NCBI GenBank assembly: GCA_964576535.1
Contig: CAZNWB010000022.1
Coordinates: 1 to 40,750, forward strand
Direction of reading: 5' to 3'
DNA: 40,750 nucleotides
DNA from: 2-02-FULL-66-22 sp964576535
GTDB taxonomy: Bacteria; Methylomirabilota; Methylomirabilia; Methylomirabilales; 2-02-FULL-66-22
The notes under the pieces were generated by a model. That model worked only from the letters and a program-made list of their open reading frames with translations. It was not told the DNA's origin and did no database searches. The position numbers were made by a program, and so were the translations under genes. Shown here one piece after another: positions 1 to 5,656 of the stretch (its first letter is position 1; the number at the start of each line of letters is the position of its first letter).

Positions 1-413
1 AGCTGCCCCGGCTCGTACACCTCCGTGAATTGGACCACGCCGCTCTTGTCCACGATGAAGGTGGCCCGCCGGGCGCAGTTTCGCTCCCGGTTGTACACCC
101 CGTAGGCCTGGCAGACCGTCCGGTGCATATCGCTCAAGAGGGGATAGGACAGGCCATGCTGCCGGGCCCACGCCTCATGGGAGTACGGGCTATCCACGCT
201 GATTCCCAGGATGGTTGCCCCGGCGGCCTCGAACTCCTTGCGCCGCGCCTCCAGCGCGGGCATCGCGTTGGTTCACCCCGGCGACCAGTCGAACGGGTAG
301 AAGGCCAGGACGACGTGACGCGTGCCGCGAAAGTCCGCCAGGCCGACCTCCCGCTTGCCGGGGACCGGCAACCGGAAATCCGGCGCCGGTTTGCCCGTGG
401 TGATCTCGGTCAC
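1..413 (-). CDS. Selenocysteine-containing peroxiredoxin (AhpC/TSA-BCP type), partial at window start
   Basis: A thiol peroxidase that reduces H2O2 or organic hydroperoxides in the cytoplasm. Reading starts at GTG (411-413), which has AGGAG seven bases upstream. The frame runs through one TGA (273-275, codon 47) and stays open to the window edge, giving 137 visible residues. Residues 38-46 are FYPFDWSPG and residues 48-54 are TNAMPAL, so the TGA sits where peroxiredoxins have the peroxidatic cysteine. Homology continues without frame change after it (ILGISVDSPYSHEAWA, YPLLSD, RATFIVDKSG). A hairpin fitting a bacterial SECIS follows the TGA. The gene lies 44 bases after the HAD gene and probably shares its promoter. 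Selenocysteine peroxiredoxins are known in bacteria. A nonsense mutation or sequencing error is the alternative, but the exact position and the hairpin argue against it. A possible resolving Cys lies within NRERNCARR. Confidence 0.85.
239..262 (-). promoter_or_regulatory. Putative bacterial SECIS hairpin in the peroxiredoxin gene
   Basis: Reading the minus strand after the TGA at 275-273, CCGCGC (259-254) and GCGCGG (248-243) form a perfect 6-bp stem closed by a five-base loop UGGAG (253-249). With one bulged C (242) the stem extends by three further pairs. The loop begins 20 bases after the UGA and carries G at its second and third positions. This fits the known bacterial pattern of a short stem with a small G-containing apical loop 16-37 bases after the UGA, recognised by SelB. 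The fold was worked out by hand. Confidence 0.6.
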
Positions 414-457
414 GGATCGCTCCTGGATGGGTCACAGCGGTCCAGATGCGCGAACCC

Positions 458-1201
458 TCACAGCAGGCCGACAATCTCCGGGAAGCGGGAGACGGTGTGC
501 GTGGGCGCCGGCGTCCCCGGCGGCAGGGGCTTGGTCCCGTTGTCGATCCAGATCACATCCATGCCCACGGCCTGCGCGCCCAGGACATCCACCTCGGGCG
601 AGTCGCCAACGAAAATCGCATCGCGCGCGCCAACCCCCATCCGGTGGAACGCCTCGGCAAAAATCTCCGGTCGCGGCTTTCGCCAACCGACGTCGGCCGA
701 GACCAGGACGACCTCGAACCGCTCCCGGATACCGTGCATCCGCAGGGCCTGCTCCACCGTCGGGCCATGGTCGAAGTTGGAGATCACGGCCATGCGGAAG
801 CGTGGCTGCAGCGCATCCAGGACGGCGCGGTGGGCCTCGGGAAACTCCATGGCCCGGGCGAGCTGGCGCATGTGCTCGGCGATGCCGGCCTCGACCAGGC
901 CTGTGACCTCTGGCCCGTCGGGAAGGTTGAGCCGTTCGAACAGCATGCCGAAGCGCTCGCGCGCCGTCACCTCACGCTGGGTGCGGTTCCGGATCTCTTC
1001 GGCCGCCCGGTAGCTCCCGACGAAGGCGTGGAAGAATGCGTCGAACGACACGCCGGCGCACAGCGGCTTCAGGACCTCGTACACGAATGGGCTGGTGGTG
1101 CGAACTTCACGGCCGTCGACGCGGACCAGCGGCAGGTGAACGTTGTTGAATTTCACCAGCGTGTCGAACATGTCGAAGAGCACTGCTTGGTACGTTCCCA
1201 T
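458..1201 (-). CDS. HAD superfamily hydrolase (subfamily IA-like)
   Basis: A 247-residue haloacid-dehalogenase-fold hydrolase, probably a cytoplasmic phosphatase of unknown substrate. Motif I is FDMFDTLV with nucleophile Asp10. The second acidic residue usual in phosphatases (Asp at +2) is Phe here, as in some dehalogenase-like HAD-IA proteins. Motif II is VISNFDHG, motif III is GWRKPRPEIF with Lys, and motif IV is FVGDSPEVDVLGA. A helical cap lies between motifs I and II. I chose the ATG at 1199-1201 because it begins the conserved MGTYQAVLFD core and has GGAGGGG upstream; an in-frame ATG at 1237 would add 12 unlikely residues. It is the first gene of a short operon with the Sec-peroxiredoxin and has its own promoter. 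Confidence 0.88.
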   Translation of the reverse strand: MGTYQAVLFDMFDTLVKFNNVHLPLVRVDGREVRTTSPFVYEVLKPLCAGVSFDAFFHAFVGSYRAAEEIRNRTQREVTARERFGMLFERLNLPDGPEVTGLVEAGIAEHMRQLARAMEFPEAHRAVLDALQPRFRMAVISNFDHGPTVEQALRMHGIRERFEVVLVSADVGWRKPRPEIFAEAFHRMGVGARDAIFVGDSPEVDVLGAQAVGMDVIWIDNGTKPLPPGTPAPTHTVSRFPEIVGLL

Positions 1202-1254
1202 CCTGCGAGCATCCCCTCCCCGGACTGCAGAAGCCACGGCATTTTTCCTGGCGC

Positions 1255-1283
1255 AGAATACTTCCGGCTGAGAACGTCGTCAA
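1255..1283 (-). promoter_or_regulatory. Sigma-70-type promoter for the HAD-peroxiredoxin operon
   Basis: On the minus strand TTGACG (1283-1278) is followed after 17 bases by TATTCT (1260-1255). The predicted transcript starts about 50 bases before the HAD start codon. Spacing and hexamers match the housekeeping consensus closely. Local base composition is less GC-rich than the genes around it. Confidence 0.6.
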
Positions 1284-1466
1284 CTGTGATGTGTTGAGAA
1301 GATCCATGAACGGTGCGTGCGTTTTGGGAAGAGCGGGCCCAGGGCACGCTTCCCCACCACTCCTGGCTGCCCCAGGATCGGCAAAAGGGCTGACATCGGC
1401 CTACCCAGGATCTAGGGACTGCAGCCTGGAGGGGCACAATATCTTGGGCTTTTGGTGCGAAAAAGG

Positions 1467-1494
1467 TTGACATACCGCCCCGACTTGATATTGT
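1467..1494 (+). promoter_or_regulatory. Sigma-70-type promoter for the SWIB-like small gene
   Basis: A perfect TTGACA (1467-1472) is followed after 16 bases by TATTGT (1489-1494), in a local AT-rich patch. Transcription would begin near 1500. The 1202-1569 interval contains no gene; it holds this promoter, the divergent promoter of the HAD gene (1255-1283) and the structured leader at 1505-1564. Confidence 0.6.
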
Positions 1495-1504
1495 TATGCC
1501 GCTT

Positions 1505-1564
1505 CCGCCCGATAGGGGGCGGGCATCTTAGGGGGTCCGCCATAGGCGGACCCGGAAAGGAGAG
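1505..1564 (+). promoter_or_regulatory. Structured 5' leader with two hairpins next to the ribosome binding site
   Basis: CCGCCC (1505-1510) pairs with GGGCGG (1517-1522). A second perfect 9-bp hairpin follows: GGGTCCGCC (1533-1541), loop ATA, GGCGGACCC (1545-1553). The ribosome binding site AAAGGAGAG (1556-1564) starts only two bases after that stem, and the ATG is at 1570. The arrangement could shield or expose the binding site or stabilise the transcript. That role is inferred. Confidence 0.45.
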
Positions 1565-1569
1565 GGTGA

Positions 1570-1725
1570 ATGGCGAAGAAGGTACCATTCGGCGGCTACT
1601 CCATCAATTTCAAGGGGTGCACCGACACGGTGGAGTCCGTCTTCGGGAGCAAGCCGGTGAGCCCGAGCGACATGACCAAGAAGATCTGGGCGTACGTGAA
1701 GAAGCACAGGCTGGGAAAGAAATAG
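1570..1725 (+). CDS. Small SWIB/MDM2-like protein (51 aa)
   Basis: A 51-residue basic protein. Its second half (SKPVSPSDMTKKIWAYVKKH) resembles the core of the SWIB domain, where a similar segment reads roughly T-K-K-x-W-x-Y-I-K-K-H-N-L. The usual domain is longer, about 75 residues, so this looks like a minimal or truncated version that ends shortly after the YxKKH helix. The start has an excellent ribosome binding site (AAAGGAGAG) and its own promoter, and the gene is followed by hairpins. Bacterial SWIB proteins are poorly understood and often proposed to bind DNA. The family assignment rests on visual similarity only. Confidence 0.7.
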   Translation: MAKKVPFGGYSINFKGCTDTVESVFGSKPVSPSDMTKKIWAYVKKHRLGKK

Positions 1726-1815
1726 CTCGCCGTCCACTCTGACCCTCGTCGCTGTCATCTTCCGGATACCCGGCATGCTCGGGTAGATCCGACAAGGGGT
1801 GTGTCACCCCGAAAC

Positions 1816-1849
1816 CACCATGGCCCTGCCGTGTGGCAGGGCCATGGTG
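1816..1849. terminator. Strong 15-bp hairpin between convergent genes
   Basis: The 15-base arm CACCATGGCCCTGCC (1816-1830) is perfectly repeated in inverse after a GTGT loop (1835-1849). Two weaker stem-loops lie just before it: TACCCG/CGGGTA around 1767-1785, and GGGGTG/CACCCC around 1796-1810. There is no U-tract. It sits between the end of the SWIB-like gene (plus) and the end of the four-helix-bundle gene (minus), so a bidirectional terminator or mRNA-end stabiliser is the simplest reading. Confidence 0.55.
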
Positions 1850-1886
1850 TTCCAGCCGCACAAAGGTCGCCTCTCCCCTCGAGGGC

Positions 1887-2252
1887 TCACTTCCCATCCT
1901 TTTGCTCGCCGCCCCGGATCAGGCCCATCAGCATCTTGGAGAGGGTCTCCAGTTCTCCCTTCAGCGACTCGTGCATCTCCACCGGAAGCAGGCCCGCCCG
2001 CCGGGCCAACTCTAAGAGCGGCACGAGTTCGAGAACGACGCAGCGGGCGGCCGAGAAGGCCCCCCGCTGCTCCGCCCGGGGCCAGCGCCCCGTGCCCTCC
2101 GCGATCTGCTGGCAAACGCGATACGTTCCGCGACGCAACTCATCCCCGAGCAGGTAATGGCCCCGGCCGAATGCGGCCGCGGCTCCGCTGACCGTCTCCG
2201 CGACCTTCAAGGCTCGCTGATACACGTTCAACCCCTCGAATGTGAATGCCAT
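1887..2252 (-). CDS. Four helix bundle protein (23S rRNA intervening-sequence family)
   Basis: A 121-residue, all-helical protein of the family first found encoded in 23S rRNA intervening sequences. Typical features are the N-terminal F-E-G-L-x-V-Y-Q-R-A motif (FEGLNVYQRALKVAETV), the central motif RGTYRVCQQIAEGTGR, and a leucine-rich C-terminal helix (LETLSKMLMGLI). These proteins form pentamers in crystal structures, but their cellular role is unknown. The ATG at 2250-2252 has GGAGGGG seven bases upstream. Length is normal for the family. It is monocistronic, with hairpins beyond its 3' end. Confidence 0.88.
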   Translation of the reverse strand: MAFTFEGLNVYQRALKVAETVSGAAAAFGRGHYLLGDELRRGTYRVCQQIAEGTGRWPRAEQRGAFSAARCVVLELVPLLELARRAGLLPVEMHESLKGELETLSKMLMGLIRGGEQKDGK

Positions 2253-2708
2253 GACACACCCCTCCTGTCCATACGCTCAATCCTGTTCTGTTTCTTTCCC
2301 CCCGGGGGATATGAGGCCGGACGGGCCCGTCCGGCTTGCCGGAACCCGCTCGTTCGCTTGCGCCACCCACGTCCGGTAGGGACGGTGAGGCTGCCAGCGG
2401 CCCGGCGCGTTCCCCCTGCAGCAATTGGGATACCAGGCGGGCGGGCATTCCTGCATCCGGCGCGTCCCCGCGAAATTCCTGAACCTCGCGGGGGTGAACG
2501 CCTTCGGATCGGGCGAAGGTCGCGAGCACAAACAGACAACTCCATACCGGTTCGTCGTCCCCTCCGTCCCCATTTGGTGCATGCTGCCGAGGGAAATGCG
2601 ACCCCTCTTGACCACTTCACCCCGATGGTGACATGCTTATAGACGAAGACCGAGGACGTCCCGGATGTCACTGTCCGGATGTCGGGTCGGGTTCTCCAGG
2701 GTACCACC
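2253..2708. other. Intergenic stretch without a supported gene
   Basis: I see no convincing gene in this 456-base interval. Open frames exist on both strands but lack ribosome binding sites and family features. It contains two perfect palindromes, CCCCCGGGGG near 2299-2308 and a 20-base one at 2316-2335 (arms GCCGGACGGG and its complement), both upstream of the minus-strand four-helix-bundle gene. Confidence 0.5.
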
Positions 2709-2897
2709 ATGGCCACGGGCAACCGATTCGTCGCCATCACCCTCCATCGGATCCCCCGGAAGGAAGTGTGCGGGGTCGTCATCCTTGCCCGGCAAGAGGA
2801 CGCAACCTGGGCAGGGAAGTGCAGCAAGTGCGGCGGGGAATTCCGGTTGGACCGCGACCCGAAGTTCGAGGCCCAGGTTCTGGCCATGCGGAACTGA
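2709..2897 (+). CDS. Small hypothetical protein with a CxxC knuckle (62 aa)
   Basis: A 62-residue protein with a single zinc-knuckle-like pair C38-S-K-C41 followed by GGEF and a polar, charged tail, plus one more Cys at 21. I do not recognise the family. One CxxC pair suggests shared metal binding in a dimer or a disulfide. An in-frame ATG at 2679 would add ten residues; neither start has a strong ribosome binding site. It lies 40 bases upstream of the basic DNA-binding protein gene and may be cotranscribed with it. The opposite strand is also open here, so reality is likely but not certain. Confidence 0.5.
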   Translation: MATGNRFVAITLHRIPRKEVCGVVILARQEDATWAGKCSKCGGEFRLDRDPKFEAQVLAMRN

Positions 2898-2937
2898 GTA
2901 CTTGAGACAGGCAAGAGGTAGCACGAGAGGAGGAGCC

Positions 2938-3435
2938 ATGGCGCAACGGAGCCGTGTGAAAATCCTGTCATCTTTGGAGGGAAAGCTGGGAGTGATCCGG
3001 CGGGAAGTCCTGAAGGTGCTCCGGGGCCTCAAGCGTGAGATCGCACGGCGCGAGGCGGATCTTGCCGGGGTCAAGGCGGAGTTTGCCAGGGGGATGGACC
3101 TCCTGCGCGGGAAAGGTAAGGCGCGTCCGGCCCCCGCACGGCGCCGAGCCAAGCGGGCCCGGAGACGCCGGGTAAACTGGAAGGCCGTTTTTGCCTCGCT
3201 GCCGGCCCGGTTCAGCCTCAAGACGCTGGGGCGTCACCCCGTGGCGGGCAAGCGGTCCAAGCCACAACTCTACGCTATCCTCTCCCGCTGGAAGAAGGAC
3301 GGCGTGCTGGCGAGGGATTCGGGCGGTGGATACCGGAAGGTGACGGCGAAGCCCAAGGCGAAGCGAAGGCCACGCCGCGCCAAGCCCCCAGCGGCCCCGA
3401 AGGCGATACCGCGTCCAGAGGGCACCGCCACGTGA
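2938..3435 (+). CDS. Basic coiled-coil plus winged-helix-like DNA-binding protein
   Basis: A 165-residue, very basic protein. Residues 1-60 form a charged amphipathic, probably coiled-coil region (EGKLGVIRREVLKVL, LKREIARREADLAGVK). An Arg/Lys/Ala/Pro linker of histone-H1-like composition follows. Residues about 80-135 look like a winged helix (NWKAVFASLPARFSLKTL, KPQLYAILSRWKKDGVLAR), and the tail is basic (AKPKAKRRPRRAKPP). This suggests a nucleoid-associated or regulatory DNA-binding protein; no named family is claimed. The ATG has GAGGAGGAG six bases upstream. The 70-base gap to the convergent membrane-protein gene is rich in short GC palindromes. Confidence 0.72.
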   Translation: MAQRSRVKILSSLEGKLGVIRREVLKVLRGLKREIARREADLAGVKAEFARGMDLLRGKGKARPAPARRRAKRARRRRVNWKAVFASLPARFSLKTLGRHPVAGKRSKPQLYAILSRWKKDGVLARDSGGGYRKVTAKPKAKRRPRRAKPPAAPKAIPRPEGTAT

Positions 3436-3505
3436 GCGCTTCTGGCCGGCCGGGGCGCCGATCAGGAGGGCGCAGGGCCTGGACCTCGGCGCGCGCCCAG
3501 GCGCG

Positions 3506-3697
3506 TCAGCGTCTCCGGGTCTGATCGAACAGCAGAAAGCTGATGGCGTACAGGACGGCGATCGCGGCGCCGCCCGCATAGGCGCGGGGACTCAGACCCG
3601 CCGCGGGAGAGTTGAGCAGCCAGGACGCATTGGCGATGCTCAGGCTGACCAGTGACACGCCGAGGCTCAGATAGGCCAGGCTGATCCAGGGTCGCAT
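3506..3697 (-). CDS. Small two-helix membrane protein (63 aa)
   Basis: A 63-residue protein with two hydrophobic segments, residues about 4-28 and 42-57, separated by a short Ser/Pro/Gly loop and ending in DQTRRR. This predicts a helical hairpin with positively charged ends on the cytoplasmic side. The ATG at 3695-3697 is preceded by AAGGAGG at ideal spacing, which strongly supports translation. It starts 21 bases after the thioesterase stop and is probably cotranscribed with it. The family is unknown. Confidence 0.75.
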   Translation of the reverse strand: MRPWISLAYLSLGVSLVSLSIANASWLLNSPAAGLSPRAYAGGAAIAVLYAISFLLFDQTRRR

Positions 3698-3717
3698 GCT
3701 GTCCCTCCTTCGGGGGC

Positions 3718-4185
3718 TCAAGTGAGGAGTCCCTCGAACCGTCCGATTGCCTCCCGGATAGGGGGGGTGAGGGGTGTACTTTTTCCTCCCTCGTGGTCGA
3801 AGTACACGAGGCCTCCCCGGGCGGCAGCCACGAGACGGGGTCCGATCGGTTCCACCAACGCGTACTCCATCGCCAGACTGGACCGCCCCATCCTGGCCAC
3901 CCTGGCGTGCGCGTGAAGGCTCTGCCCGAAGAAGACGGGCGCCCGATACTCGCAGGTCAGATCCGCGGCGATGAGGGTCTTGGTGTTGAAGGGGTCGTGG
4001 ACCAGCCCGGTCAGGCCCAGATGGGCAAAGTAGTCCATCCGCGCCTGCTCGACGTAGATGAAGTAGCTGATCTGGTTCACGTGGCGGTTGGCGTCCGTCT
4101 CGCAGAAGCGGATCCGGATGGGCGTGTGGAATTTGAACCTGGCGAGGTGCAGAGAGAGGTCCCCGGTTTGCGTGCGCTCGGTCAT
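3718..4185 (-). CDS. Acyl-CoA thioesterase, hotdog fold (4HBT/YbgC-like)
   Basis: A 155-residue single hotdog-domain thioesterase expected to hydrolyse acyl-CoA or acyl-ACP esters in the cytoplasm. The signature at residues about 24-51 (RIRFCETDANRHVNQISY and following EQARMDYF) contains the conserved Asp of the E-T-D-x-x-x-H-V-N motif, followed by the long central helix. A later strand (LTCEYRAPVFFGQSLH) matches the family. The start has GGGAGGGG upstream and the length is typical. The small membrane protein gene follows it. Confidence 0.88.
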   Translation of the reverse strand: MTERTQTGDLSLHLARFKFHTPIRIRFCETDANRHVNQISYFIYVEQARMDYFAHLGLTGLVHDPFNTKTLIAADLTCEYRAPVFFGQSLHAHARVARMGRSSLAMEYALVEPIGPRLVAAARGGLVYFDHEGGKSTPLTPPIREAIGRFEGLLT

Positions 4186-4300
4186 AGCCCCTCCCGAAGC
4201 GATCCCCGCGCCCTCGACCGGCGGCAGGCTTGCCGGCCACCCTGGCTGGCCTGCACCTCCCCCGGCCGAGCGCCAGCCCCGCGCTTTCCGCCCCCCGTTC

Positions 4301-4594
4301 TCATTTGATGCGAAAGCGCTGCGCCCTCAGGTGCTCGTTCTTGCACCGCGGGCAGCGGGACGGATCGGAGAACCGGGACCGGTCCTTGAACCGGAACCCA
4401 CACGCCTCACATTGCGGCGGAAGGATGAGGACGCGCTGGCGCGGGGCCACCGAGCGGGCGATGTGTTCCAGGTCCTCGATGATCACCCGCTTGGCCACCA
4501 CGTACCGCGCCACCAGGCCGTCCAGGGTCCAGGTGCCCTCGGACAGAAGCTCTCGAATCTCCTGCCGTCGTGTTTTTTCCACCGCCTCCCCCAT
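4301..4594 (-). CDS. Predicted transcriptional regulator: winged helix plus C-terminal zinc ribbon (COG3357-like)
   Basis: A 97-residue protein. Residues about 8-50 form a winged helix-turn-helix (RRQEIRELLSEGTWTLDGLV, then VVAKRVIIEDLEHIAR). Residues about 60-90 form a zinc ribbon with C-E-A-C and C-P-R-C pairs about 17 residues apart, ending LRAQRFRIK. This architecture is known from archaeal-like predicted regulators. The start is uncertain. The ATG at 4592-4594 lies inside a 24-base palindromic repeat and has no ribosome binding site; an in-frame GTG four codons later follows GGGGGAGG but is too close to it. Its target is unknown. Confidence 0.75.
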   Translation of the reverse strand: MGEAVEKTRRQEIRELLSEGTWTLDGLVARYVVAKRVIIEDLEHIARSVAPRQRVLILPPQCEACGFRFKDRSRFSDPSRCPRCKNEHLRAQRFRIK

Positions 4595-4624
4595 TTCGAA
4601 ATTCGAATTTCGAAATTCGAAATT
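4593..4624. repeat. AT-rich palindromic repeat built on TTCGAA
   Basis: Positions 4593-4616 form a perfect 24-base palindrome composed of TTCGAAATTCGAATTTCGAA plus two flanking pairs, and the pattern continues to 4624. It is strikingly AT-rich for this genome. It lies between the 3-hydroxyisobutyrate-type dehydrogenase gene and the wHTH regulator and overlaps the regulator's annotated start codon. Confidence 0.85.
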
Positions 4625-4634
4625 GGCGTAGCCG

Positions 4635-5537
4635 TCAGGCCTTCTCGCCGCCGACCCGGATCCCGGTCCACCCCTCCCACAGCGTGATGAGAACCGGCTG
4701 GGCCTTCTGGCCCTTGCCCTGTGCCTTGGCCATGCGGAACAGCTCGTGGACGAGGGCCGTGACGGGCACCGGCAGGTCCAGGGTCCGCGCCATGTTCAGG
4801 GCGTAGCCCACGTCCTTGGCCATGATGTCCACGGTGCCGCCTGGGACAAAATTCCGGTTCAGCAGGCGGGGGACCGTCTCCTCCATGACGCGCGAGCCGG
4901 CCCACCCACCCTTGATGGCCTCGTGCAGGGTGCCGGGGTCCAGGCCGGCCCTGACGGCCAGGGCCCAGCCCTCGCAGACCGCGGCAAAGCCCGCGGCCAC
5001 GATGAGATTGTTGATCAGCTTGGCCGCCTGGCCCATGCCGCTCCCGCCCATGTGGACGACCGACCGTCCCATGGCGGACAGGATCGGCTTGCAGCGCGCC
5101 AAAGCCACGGCATCCCCACCCACCATGATGGACAGGGTGGCATCCATGGCCCCTTGCTCGCCGCCGCTGACAGGGGCATCCAGGAACGCAATGCCGCGCT
5201 GGACGCAGAGTGCGGCCGTATCCTGGGCGACCTTGGCCTCCGTGGTGCTGCAATCCACGATGGCCGTCCCGGATTGCATCAGCGTGGCAAGCCCACCGTC
5301 CCCCGTCACGACCTGACGCACCACATCCCCGGTCGGAAGGGAAAGGCACACGATCTCGCTGGCCCGGCCCACCTCGGCCCCCGAGGCCGCTGGCTTCCCC
5401 CCGGTGGCCACGAAGCGGTCCAGTCTGGCCCGATCCGTGTCGAAGCCCGTGACCGTGTAGCCTGCCTTGATCAGGTTCCGGGCCATCGGCCCGCCCATGA
5501 CTCCCAGTCCGATGAAGCCAAGCGATGGTTGAGGCAT
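4635..5537 (-). CDS. 3-hydroxyisobutyrate / tartronate-semialdehyde-type dehydrogenase
   Basis: A 300-residue NAD(P)-dependent beta-hydroxyacid dehydrogenase. The Rossmann motif is GLGVMG near residue 10. The substrate motif DAPVSGGEQGA starts at residue 120. The catalytic motif GQAAKLINN carries Lys173 and Asn177. The family oxidises 3-hydroxyisobutyrate or reduces tartronate or succinic semialdehyde; the exact substrate cannot be told from sequence. The ATG at 5535-5537 begins the conserved N-terminus and has AAAGGA upstream; an upstream in-frame ATG at 5660 would add an unrelated 41 residues. It is the third gene of a minus-strand operon after the two MDR dehydrogenases. Confidence 0.9.
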   Translation of the reverse strand: MPQPSLGFIGLGVMGGPMARNLIKAGYTVTGFDTDRARLDRFVATGGKPAASGAEVGRASEIVCLSLPTGDVVRQVVTGDGGLATLMQSGTAIVDCSTTEAKVAQDTAALCVQRGIAFLDAPVSGGEQGAMDATLSIMVGGDAVALARCKPILSAMGRSVVHMGGSGMGQAAKLINNLIVAAGFAAVCEGWALAVRAGLDPGTLHEAIKGGWAGSRVMEETVPRLLNRNFVPGGTVDIMAKDVGYALNMARTLDLPVPVTALVHELFRMAKAQGKGQKAQPVLITLWEGWTGIRVGGEKA

Positions 5538-5656
5538 CTCTGCGATCCTTTCTCCCCCTGCCTGGTCTGGCAGCTCACCTCCCCTGACCACAGACCGGGT
5601 CTCCCCGCAGGCCCCCCGCCTCAGGCTGGGAAATACCCCACTGCGGGCCTGCCCCG

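Noticed and set aside
2277..2631. Open frames of 68 to 112 codons on both strands upstream of the four-helix-bundle gene
   Set aside because: No ribosome binding site, no recognisable motif, unusual composition; probably chance frames in GC-rich intergenic DNA.
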